Assembly (NCBI RefSeq): GCF_018968705.1
Contig: NZ_CP076668.1
Span: 3,421,001 to 3,485,000, forward strand
DNA length: 64,000 nt
Source: Pseudomonas lijiangensis
GTDB taxonomy: Bacteria; Pseudomonadota; Gammaproteobacteria; Pseudomonadales; Pseudomonadaceae
Direction: 5' to 3'
Under the pieces are notes generated by a model. The model saw only the letters and a list, made by a program, of their open reading frames with translations, was not told where the DNA came from and ran no database searches. Within the stretch, counting starts at the first letter, position 1. Every line of letters begins with the position of its first letter. A program made the translations under genes and the position numbers. Below are positions 48,523 to 55,793 of this stretch, in pieces.

Positions 48523-49428
48523 TCAGAGCTTGACTTCATTGCTGATGCCATGAGGAACATGGCCGGTAGCTACGACCTCCCGAGCCTTCTCGCAGTGGCC
48601 GGGCTGATCGTCGAAGAACACATCTGCCGCGAACGCTTCAAGAAAGGCCGACTTCTGCAAACCGCCCAGAAACAGCGATTCATCAAGCCGGATATCCCAC
48701 TCGCGCAAGGTGCGAATCACCCGCTCATGGGCCGGTGCGGAACGGGCGGTGACCAGGGCCGTGCGAATCGGGCAGCTTTCTTCGGGAAACTCCCGCTGCA
48801 ACAGGTTGAGGGCCGCCAGGAACGGCTTGAAAGGGCCGCCGCGCAGAGGTTCACGGGCAGACTCGCGTTCACTGGCCTGAAAGGCAGCCAGCCCGCCGGT
48901 CTGGTAGATACGCTCGGACTCGTCGGAAAACAGCACCGCATCACCGTCGAACGCGATTCGCAACTCGGAACTGGCCGCCCGACGTGCGCCACCCGAGAGA
49001 ATGGTCGCTGCGGCAAATCCGGCATCCAGGGCGCTGCGCACGTCTTCGGCATGGGTGGAAAGAAACAGATGGCAACCAAACGCCGCCAGATAAGGATAAG
49101 GACTGCGCCCGCCGACAAATGCGGCACGGGTGATGTCCAGCCCGTAATGCTGGATGGAATTGAAAACCCGCAACCCGGTGTCGGCACTGTTACGCGAAAC
49201 CAGGATGACTTCGACCCGCGCCTTGCTGAGGCTGGCGTTGAGGCTCAGCAGCTTTTCCACCAGCAGATAAGCGTCGCCCGGTTCCAGCACCTCGTCTTCA
49301 TGGTCGATCTGATACTGGCGATAGGCTTCAACCCCATCCGCCATATACACCGCATGGCTTTCGCGCAGATCGAACAATGCTCGCGACGAAATCGCCAGCA
49401 CCAGTTTTTGCTCATCACGCTCAGCCAT
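48523..49428 (-). CDS. 5'-nucleotidase (cytosolic cN-I-like family)
   Basis: 301 residues. The pattern LVLAISSRALFDL at the N-terminus, VEVILVSRNSADTGLRV and FFDDQPGHCEKA near the end matches the bacterial 5-nucleotidase family related to eukaryotic cN-I. It would hydrolyse nucleoside 5'-monophosphates in the cytoplasm. It starts 21 bp after the panE stop on the same strand, so the pair is likely one transcript. Confidence 0.85.
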   Translation of the reverse strand: MAERDEQKLVLAISSRALFDLRESHAVYMADGVEAYRQYQIDHEDEVLEPGDAYLLVEKLLSLNASLSKARVEVILVSRNSADTGLRVFNSIQHYGLDITRAAFVGGRSPYPYLAAFGCHLFLSTHAEDVRSALDAGFAAATILSGGARRAASSELRIAFDGDAVLFSDESERIYQTGGLAAFQASERESAREPLRGGPFKPFLAALNLLQREFPEESCPIRTALVTARSAPAHERVIRTLREWDIRLDESLFLGGLQKSAFLEAFAADVFFDDQPGHCEKAREVVATGHVPHGISNEVKL

Positions 49429-49449
49429 GATCGCCTCCTCGCTTGACCA

Positions 49450-50406
49450 CTATTTATTGCGCCGTTCGATGAACGCCAGAGCCTGATAAAGCACCCGGAC
49501 CCGCGCCATGTCATAGCCGGCGGCCAGCGCTGCAGCCAATGGCCTGGCGTAGATGGCTTCCAGCTCCAGCGGCCGCCCTTCGATGAAGTCGTGGTGCATG
49601 CTGGGTTTGTAATCGGGCATCTTGCCGGTTATCTCGAACAGGTGATGAGCATACCCTTCAGGCAGGATATAGCCACACGCCTCGGCGCCCTGCACCACTT
49701 CATCCATCAATCCCTTGATCAGTTCACGACTGCAAGGGTCGACCATCAGCGGCGTGGTGCTGGTCTGCAACAGCGCGGACAACCCGTTATAGGGCACATT
49801 CCACACCAGTTTCTGCCAGCGCGCCTGCTGCAGGTCAGCCATCGCATGGGATTCGACACCTGCCACCTGGAACAGAGTCGAGCATTCCTCGACGGCAGCC
49901 TGACGACTTTCCTGATCGCCAGCCGGGCCGCTGTGATAGCCGATACTCACGGCGCCAAAAGCCTGATGAGCCACAACGCCGGGTTCGACACGGTGTACGC
50001 AAATGAAACACAAGCCGCCCAGAAGATGCAGGCTATCGGGCAACAGGAGCCGCAACTGATCTTCGACTCCCAGGCCATTCTGCAAGAGCAGGACTTTTGC
50101 GCCCGGCGCCGCAGCCCGTGCAATGACAGGTGCCAGCCCGGCATTACTGGTGCTTTTGGTGCCCACCAGCAACACGTCACAAGGCGGCATATCGGCAACG
50201 GAGCAATAGGCCTGAACCGGATCGAGCTTCAGGTTGCCATGCACGGCACTGTTCACCTGCAGGCCATGAGTGACCACTGCATTGAATTCACTGCGCAACA
50301 GGAAGTGCACGTCAAAACCGGCACGCGCCAGCATCAGCCCATAAAAACCACCGATAGCACCGGTACCGATAATACCGATCCTCGGTTTGCTCGTATCACG
50401 GGTCAT
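49450..50406 (-). CDS. 2-dehydropantoate 2-reductase-type enzyme
   Basis: 318 residues from the ATG at 50406, seven bases after GAGAGG; longer upstream starts are less likely. The N-terminal Rossmann motif GIIGTGAIGG (NADP-binding) is followed by the C-terminal ketopantoate reductase domain with the conserved KLVWNVPYNGLSAL. The family reduces 2-dehydropantoate for pantothenate and CoA synthesis. Pseudomonas genomes carry several paralogues, so the gene may not be the main panE. Confidence 0.85.
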   Translation of the reverse strand: MTRDTSKPRIGIIGTGAIGGFYGLMLARAGFDVHFLLRSEFNAVVTHGLQVNSAVHGNLKLDPVQAYCSVADMPPCDVLLVGTKSTSNAGLAPVIARAAAPGAKVLLLQNGLGVEDQLRLLLPDSLHLLGGLCFICVHRVEPGVVAHQAFGAVSIGYHSGPAGDQESRQAAVEECSTLFQVAGVESHAMADLQQARWQKLVWNVPYNGLSALLQTSTTPLMVDPCSRELIKGLMDEVVQGAEACGYILPEGYAHHLFEITGKMPDYKPSMHHDFIEGRPLELEAIYARPLAAALAAGYDMARVRVLYQALAFIERRNK

Positions 50407-50688
50407 CATCTTCCCTCTCAAGATCGTCTGCCTCATGGCAACTCTGATTGTTCGCACACACTATCCGACGCATGCAGTCAGGTTGCAAATTCGCCGCAGA
50501 ACCGGGCGGCTATCCTTGCTTGAAGTACTGCATTTATTACAGCACGGACAGCCCAAAGCCACGTTTACCCATTGTCGAGGGACGGGGTAACGCGCTAAGG
50601 TTCGGCTCCCCGATACGCTCAACCATGCTGGACACCGTCGCAAGAAACACAGCAGGCGGCCAGCACCCGTGACCTGATGAGTAACACG
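50407..50688 (+). promoter_or_regulatory. Upstream region of DAHP synthase, with a possible leader reading frame
   Basis: 282 bp without a firm gene. A reading frame 50472-50672 (ATG, 66 codons) contains a tyrosine-rich stretch KYCIYYS, and it ends 16 bp before the likely aroF start. No convincing ribosome site precedes it, and no terminator/antiterminator pair was found. An attenuation role is possible but weakly supported. Confidence 0.4.
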
Positions 50689-51765
50689 ATGGCTGATTTA
50701 CCGATTGACGACCTCAACGTTGCGTCCAACGAGACTCTGATCACGCCGGATCAACTCAAGCGCGATATCCCTCTTACCGGCACTGCCCTGCACACGGTAA
50801 GCCAGGGCCGCGAAGTGATCCGCAACATTCTCGACGGCAAGGATCATCGCCTGTTCATCGTGATCGGGCCATGCTCGATCCACGACCTGAAGGCAGCAAA
50901 GGAATACGCCGAACGTCTCAAGACCCTGGCAGCCGAGCTGTCGGACACCCTGTACCTGGTCATGCGCGTGTACTTCGAGAAGCCACGCACCACGGTCGGC
51001 TGGAAAGGCCTGATCAACGACCCGTACCTGGATGACTCCTTCAAGATCCAGGATGGCCTGCACATTGGTCGCCAGCTGTTGCTGGACCTGGCGGAAATGG
51101 GCCTGCCGACCGCTACCGAAGCGCTGGACCCGATCTCTCCGCAATACCTGCAGGATCTGATCAGTTGGTCGGCCATCGGCGCGCGCACCACCGAATCCCA
51201 GACGCACCGCGAAATGGCTTCCGGCCTTTCGTCGGCCGTAGGCTTCAAGAACGGCACCGATGGCGGCCTGACCGTTGCCATCAACGCCCTGCAATCGGTT
51301 TCCAGCCCGCACCGCTTCCTGGGTATCAACCAGGAAGGTGGCGTGTCCATCGTGACCACCAAGGGCAATGCCTACGGCCACGTGGTACTGCGCGGCGGCA
51401 ACGGCAAGCCGAACTATGATTCGGTCAGCGTCGCGCTCTGCGAACAGGCCCTGAACAAGGCCGGTATCCGCCCGAACATCATGGTCGATTGCAGCCATGC
51501 CAACTCCAACAAGGACCCTGCCCTGCAACCGCTGGTCATGGAGAACGTCGCCAACCAGATCCTGGAAGGCAACGAGTCGATCATCGGCCTGATGGTTGAG
51601 AGTCACCTGAACTGGGGTTGTCAGGCCATTCCCAAAGACCTGTCGGAACTGCAATACGGCGTATCGATCACCGATGCCTGTATCGACTGGGAAAGCACCG
51701 AAAAAACCCTGCGCAGCATGCACGCCAAACTCAAGGACGTGTTGCCTAAACGCAACCGGGGTTGA
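50689..51765 (+). CDS. 3-deoxy-7-phosphoheptulonate synthase (DAHP synthase)
   Basis: 358 residues from the ATG at 50689, the usual family length with N-terminus MADLPIDDLNVASNETLI; an ATG four codons earlier (50677) is possible. Neither has a strong ribosome site. Class I AroFGH-type motifs are present: VIGPCSIHD, GARTTESQTHRE and DCSHANSNKDP. It condenses PEP and erythrose-4-phosphate, the first step of the shikimate pathway. The allosteric amino acid (Phe, Tyr or Trp) cannot be told from the sequence. Confidence 0.93.
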   Translation: MADLPIDDLNVASNETLITPDQLKRDIPLTGTALHTVSQGREVIRNILDGKDHRLFIVIGPCSIHDLKAAKEYAERLKTLAAELSDTLYLVMRVYFEKPRTTVGWKGLINDPYLDDSFKIQDGLHIGRQLLLDLAEMGLPTATEALDPISPQYLQDLISWSAIGARTTESQTHREMASGLSSAVGFKNGTDGGLTVAINALQSVSSPHRFLGINQEGGVSIVTTKGNAYGHVVLRGGNGKPNYDSVSVALCEQALNKAGIRPNIMVDCSHANSNKDPALQPLVMENVANQILEGNESIIGLMVESHLNWGCQAIPKDLSELQYGVSITDACIDWESTEKTLRSMHAKLKDVLPKRNRG

Positions 51766-51781
51766 TGGCTGTACTGCAATG

Positions 51782-51811
51782 AAAAACGCCGGGCATATGC
51801 CCGGCGTTTTT
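51782..51811 (+). terminator. Terminator between DAHP synthase and acetyltransferase genes
   Basis: Perfect 30-base palindrome (15-bp arms) with A- and T-tracts at its ends. It serves both convergent genes. Confidence 0.92.
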
Positions 51812-51828
51812 CATGGTGCGCTGTGCCC

Positions 51829-52113
51829 TCAGATCTTGGCAGCCTGACGGTGATGACGCTCCATGTAGCGCTCCACATAGGAGCAGGACGGGATCACGGT
51901 ATATCCCATGCTGTCGGCATAGTTGAGCGCCTGTTCGGTCAGGGCTGCGGCAATCCCCCTGCCACGAAGCTCGTCCGGGACGAAGGTCCGGTAGAAATCC
52001 AGTGTCTGTTTCCCCAGGTCCATGTAGGTCAGGTAGGCACGGTGGCCGTCAATATTGACTTCAAATTGATGACCGGTCTTATCATGGTGGATGGACAACG
52101 CCTCGCTCATCAC
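51829..52113 (-). CDS. Small GNAT-fold N-acetyltransferase (YjdJ-like)
   Basis: 94 residues. The short GNAT domain of the COG2388-type family is seen: RTFVPDELRGRGIAAALTEQ with the acetyl-CoA-binding RGxGIA, followed by YTVIPSCSYVERYM. Substrate unknown. Convergent with DAHP synthase across a strong terminator. Confidence 0.88.
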   Translation of the reverse strand: MMSEALSIHHDKTGHQFEVNIDGHRAYLTYMDLGKQTLDFYRTFVPDELRGRGIAAALTEQALNYADSMGYTVIPSCSYVERYMERHHRQAAKI

Positions 52114-52722
52114 TACTCCTCGCGGGTCTTGGAATTGACCCCTACCTTACCGATGTTTTTCCGGCGAAGGAATATCTACGCCACCCCGTGCCTGCCTGGA
52201 CACCGAGAAGAGCATTGCGATCTTCAGCAAACAGCACCTTCAGATAGTAGGCACCCTTGTAGAAAATGCTCAAGCATATCGATCATAAAAAAGCATGTTC
52301 GACCTGCTATTTACAGGCCTGGTTGAACCAGTCCTTGCCGGATGCTGTCGATTGAGACGTCCATGAACATTGAAAGTCACCGCAGTCCTTTTCAGATGAC
52401 CTGCCCTTCGGGAGCAAGGTGCTGCATTGGACACGAAATGGCCGATATGAAGCCGCAGCACCCGGATTCCGGGGCATGACCGTACGTGTCTTCTCGAGCC
52501 ATGCGGTCGTCAGACGCACTGTCACAAGATGACACGGCAAAGTGGATAGTTTTTATACAATTTGCTTGAGAAGTAGTGCGGAACACTTTCAAAGCCAAGA
52601 TTTTTATCCCTTCTTGCGCTTCGTCAGTTTACTTACTACAAACAATGGGTACTATGTACGCCGGTCATTTTCTCACTTTCGAGAGATGACTAATTTAAAG
52701 AAAAGTCCTTAAGGGGAACACG
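52114..52722 (+). promoter_or_regulatory. 609-bp gap upstream of oprI
   Basis: Long unassigned stretch. It should contain the strong oprI promoter; the A+T-rich part at 52540-52640 (TATACAAT near 52555) is the likeliest place, but the -35 is not obvious. The ribosome site AAGGGG lies just before the oprI ATG. Short reading frames here are not supported. A small RNA cannot be excluded. Confidence 0.4.
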
Positions 52723-52974
52723 ATGAACAACGTTCTGAAATTCTCTGCTCTGGCTCTGGCCGCAGTTCTGGCCACCGGTTGCAGCAGCGTCTCCAAAGAA
52801 ACCGAAGCTCGTCTGACAGCTACCGAAGACGCAGCAGCTCGTTCGCAAGCACGTGCCGACGAAGCCTATCGCAAGGCTGACGAAGCTCTGGCTGCTGCTC
52901 AAAAAGCTCAGCAAACTGCTGACGAAGCCAACGAGCGCGCTCTGCGCATGTTGGACAAGGCAAGCCGCAAGTAA
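52723..52974 (+). CDS. oprI: Major outer-membrane lipoprotein OprI (Lpp-type)
   Basis: 83 residues. Lipobox LATGC with the acylated Cys20, then an Ala-rich heptad-type coiled coil ([20 protein letters not shown]) and a C-terminal lysine (SRK) able to attach to peptidoglycan. One of the most abundant proteins of pseudomonads. A strong terminator follows. It lies next to an L,D-transpeptidase, the enzyme class that can link such lipoproteins to peptidoglycan. Confidence 0.97.
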   Translation: MNNVLKFSALALAAVLATGCSSVSKETEARLTATEDAAARSQARADEAYRKADEALAAAQKAQQTADEANERALRMLDKASRK

Positions 52975-52993
52975 TAATCCCTCGGGGTTATTG

Positions 52994-53027
52994 AAAAGGC
53001 CGACCCGTTCGCACGGGTCGGCCTTTT
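52994..53027 (+). terminator. Terminator of oprI
   Basis: 15-bp perfect stem (52994-53008 with 53013-53027) and a TCGC loop, followed by T-rich sequence. It also can end the convergent L,D-transpeptidase gene. Confidence 0.92.
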
Positions 53028-53093
53028 TATTGCCTGCGATTCAGTGCTCAGGCCCTGGCCAGCCCGCTCAGGCTGACCATGACTCAAGACAGC

Positions 53094-54059
53094 TTACTGA
53101 AAGATCACAGGCGCTTCGGAAGCCGCAGGCGCAGTGCCCGGAACCGCGATTTCCACCGGCATGCCATCTTCGGCAGCCACCACATCACGCACCAGATCCC
53201 AGTTCATGCGCAGGTTGTTGGCCAGATCCTCGCGCTTGAGCAAGGCATTGATGACACCAGTGTGCTTGTCGACCACCGACGGATTGCCCTGATCGTCCAG
53301 CGGGGTATGAGCTTCCAGATACACCTTGCCGCCGCTGATACCGAACTTGTACGGCTCGCTGATGATGCGCACGGTTGTGCCAACCGGCGCCATGTCTGCC
53401 AGTTCCAGCACGTTGTTGTTGTACATGCGGAAGCAGCCATGGCTGGTGCGCATGCCGATGCCGAATTTCTTGTTGGAACCATGGATCAGGTAACCGGACA
53501 TGCCCAGTCCGAACTTGAACGGACCCAGCGGGTTATCGGGACCGGCAGGAACGACGCTGGGCAGGATGTCGCCATCAGCCGCGTGCTCGGCGCGGATCGA
53601 CGCTGGCGGTGTCCAGGTAGGGTTCGGGGTCTTGGCGATCACCTTGGTCACGCCAATCGGCGAACCCCAGCCTTCGCGCCCCACACCCAGAGGATAGGTG
53701 TGCACCACGTTCTGGCCCTTGGGGTAGTAGTACATCCGGTATTCGGCCAGATTGATGACGATACCTTCACGCGGACCCGGCGGCAGAATGAAGCGGGTCG
53801 GCAACACGATATCGGTGCCTGCACCCGGCAACCATGGGTCGACGCCCGGGTTGGCCGCAATCATCTCCAGATAGCCCAGGTCGTACTTGGTCCCGATATC
53901 GGCAAAGGTATCTTCGTAGCGGGCCTTGATCACCTGAACCTGCCCGATGATGTCCTCTCCAGGCGCAGGCAATGGAAACTCCAGTGCATTGACAGAGCAG
54001 GCCACAAAAAGAGCGGCAAGCGACAGACAGCGGGTAACGGCTGGAATGCGCGACAACAT
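53094..54059 (-). CDS. L,D-transpeptidase (YkuD/ErfK family)
   Basis: 321 residues from the ATG at 54059 (GAAGGA nine bases upstream); an earlier in-frame start adds an unconserved stretch. Signal sequence about 1-25, LysM-like domain about 38-90 (PGVDPWLPGAGTDIVLPTRF), and YkuD domain with His193 and the SHGC catalytic tetrad (Ser206-Cys209). It makes L,D-crosslinks or ties OprI-type lipoprotein to peptidoglycan; the adjacent oprI favours the second role. A Cys at 21 could be a lipobox, but the -3 residue (F) is poor. Confidence 0.92.
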   Translation of the reverse strand: MLSRIPAVTRCLSLAALFVACSVNALEFPLPAPGEDIIGQVQVIKARYEDTFADIGTKYDLGYLEMIAANPGVDPWLPGAGTDIVLPTRFILPPGPREGIVINLAEYRMYYYPKGQNVVHTYPLGVGREGWGSPIGVTKVIAKTPNPTWTPPASIRAEHAADGDILPSVVPAGPDNPLGPFKFGLGMSGYLIHGSNKKFGIGMRTSHGCFRMYNNNVLELADMAPVGTTVRIISEPYKFGISGGKVYLEAHTPLDDQGNPSVVDKHTGVINALLKREDLANNLRMNWDLVRDVVAAEDGMPVEIAVPGTAPAASEAPVIFQ

Positions 54060-54155
54060 CCGGGAAGATCCTTCGGCTAAACGGCAAATGGGGGAAATTG
54101 ATGAAGTGTACACCGGCGCTTGCAGAACCGGGAGACAGGGTCTGAAGAGAGACAG

Positions 54156-54437
54156 CTAGAGTTCAGGCCAGATCGGGTGCATACCGCGCCGCTGAGCGTC
54201 GAGAATAGCCTTGCACAGCGGGCACAGCCGCTCATCGATCAAGGCTTGCTGCTCGACCCCCGACCAGCGTGGCTGCGCCGGGAGCAAAGTGCCGCACAAG
54301 GTACGATCAATCGAGCCACCCAGTTCCAGTTGCCGCGCGATCAGATGCACCCTGGCTTCCTGGCACGCGAACAGATCGAGCTGCTCATCGGGCTCGATCA
54401 TTTGATAGGCATATAGGGACCAGGCGGGACGCGGCAT
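54156..54437 (-). CDS. Small conserved hypothetical protein with CPLC motif
   Basis: 93 residues. Homologues sit in the same place in other pseudomonads between the L,D-transpeptidase and tesA. A CPLC pair and further cysteines (DLFACQE, RTLCGT) could bind zinc. No function recognised. Confidence 0.75.
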   Translation of the reverse strand: MPRPAWSLYAYQMIEPDEQLDLFACQEARVHLIARQLELGGSIDRTLCGTLLPAQPRWSGVEQQALIDERLCPLCKAILDAQRRGMHPIWPEL

Positions 54438-54493
54438 GAGGGGCTCCAGATAGGGGGCGCCACATTAGCCGAAAGCCACCGCCCAGAAAAGCC

Positions 54494-55099
54494 TCAAAGC
54501 AGCGGTTTCAGGCTTGGCCAGACATTTTCCAGCAACTTGCCCTGAGCACTCGGTGCCGGGTGCAGACCATCGTCTTGCATCAGCCCCGGAACGCCCGCCA
54601 CACCCTCGAGGAAAAAGGGCATCAGAGGGACTTTTTTCTCTTCGGCAAGGGTGCTGTAGACGTCCTCGAAGGCCTTGGTGTAGCGCGGGCCATAGTTGGG
54701 TGGAATCCGCATACCCAATAAAAGCACCTTGGCACCCGCTTCGCGAGAGCGATCTATCATTGATGCAAGATTTTGTTGCAATTGTGCTGGCAGTTGCCCC
54801 CGCAGCCCGTCATTGCCACCCAATTCGAGAATAACCAGCTCCGGCTTATGCTCTGCAAGCAGCGTGGGCAGCCGCGCCAGGCCTCCGGCACTGGTGTCGC
54901 CACTGATGGACGCATTGACGACTTTATCGGTGTATCCCTCGTCGCGCATGCGCTGCTCGAGCAGGCTGACCCAGCCGACACGGGTATCCATGCCGAAAGC
55001 CGCGCTGATACTATCTCCAACGATCAATACCGTGCCCGCCACTGCCCCTTGTGACAGCAGCAATAACCCCAGGCCAGCACTTAAAAACCACGCACGCAT
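54494..55099 (-). CDS. tesA: TesA, thioesterase I / lysophospholipase L1
   Basis: 201 residues from the ATG at 55099, five bases after GGAGA. Signal peptide to about residue 21. SGNH-hydrolase blocks are visible: GDSIS (nucleophile Ser30), GGND (84-87) and DGLHP (Asp167, His170). It is a multifunctional esterase of the periplasm (lysophospholipase, thioesterase). The start lies ten bases from the divergent ybbA-type gene, so each promoter must lie within the other's coding region. Longer upstream in-frame extensions run through ybbA and are not real. Confidence 0.94.
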   Translation of the reverse strand: MRAWFLSAGLGLLLLSQGAVAGTVLIVGDSISAAFGMDTRVGWVSLLEQRMRDEGYTDKVVNASISGDTSAGGLARLPTLLAEHKPELVILELGGNDGLRGQLPAQLQQNLASMIDRSREAGAKVLLLGMRIPPNYGPRYTKAFEDVYSTLAEEKKVPLMPFFLEGVAGVPGLMQDDGLHPAPSAQGKLLENVWPSLKPLL

Positions 55100-55109
55100 C
55101 GGATTCTCC

Positions 55110-55793
55110 ATGAGTGAAAGTATTCTCAGTGCCCAAAGCCTCAGCAAAGTGGTCCCCAGCACCGAAGGTGACCTGACTATCCTGCACGAACTCTCTCTGG
55201 AACTAAACAAGGGAGATACGCTGGCCATCGTTGGTTCCTCGGGTTCCGGCAAATCCACCCTGCTGGGCCTGCTGGCCGGGCTCGACCTGCCGAGCGCCGG
55301 TGCCGTGACCCTGTCGGGCCGCAACCTGAGCCAGCTGGATGAAGACCAGCGCGCCAGGGTTCGCGCCGAACACGTCGGTTTCGTCTTCCAGTCGTTCCAG
55401 TTGCTCGACAGCCTCAATGCCCTGGAAAACGTCATGCTGCCCATGGAGCTTGAAGGCCGCAAAGACGCCCGGGAAAAGGCCCGCAGCCTGCTGGAACGTG
55501 TCGGACTGGGCAAACGCCTGACCCACACCCCACGCCAGTTGTCCGGTGGCGAGCAGCAACGGGTGGCGATTGCCCGAGCCTTCGCTGCCGACCCGGATGT
55601 GCTGTTCGCCGACGAACCCACCGGCAACCTGGACAGCCACACCGGCGAGCGCATCAGCGACCTGTTGTTCGAGTTGAACAAGGAGCGCAACACGACGCTG
55701 GTGCTGGTCACCCATGACGAGCGTCTGGCCCATCGCTGCCGACGCCTGATCCGTCTTGAAGGTGGGCGACTGGTCGCCCCTCTGGAGCCTTGA
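55110..55793 (+). CDS. ABC transporter ATP-binding protein, YbbA-like
   Basis: 227 residues from the ATG at 55110. Walker A GSSGSGKST (42-50), signature LSGGEQQ (144-150) and Walker B VLFADEP (164-170) are complete. The LolD/MacB-like subgroup fits a partner that extracts or moves lipids or envelope components. The permease starts in the stop codon of this gene (TGATG overlap). Divergent from tesA, as in E. coli. Confidence 0.92.
   Translation: MSESILSAQSLSKVVPSTEGDLTILHELSLELNKGDTLAIVGSSGSGKSTLLGLLAGLDLPSAGAVTLSGRNLSQLDEDQRARVRAEHVGFVFQSFQLLDSLNALENVMLPMELEGRKDAREKARSLLERVGLGKRLTHTPRQLSGGEQQRVAIARAFAADPDVLFADEPTGNLDSHTGERISDLLFELNKERNTTLVLVTHDERLAHRCRRLIRLEGGRLVAPLEP

Noticed and set aside
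52114..52722. Small coding genes upstream of oprI
   Set aside because: Short frames lack ribosome sites and any recognisable product; left as unassigned gap.
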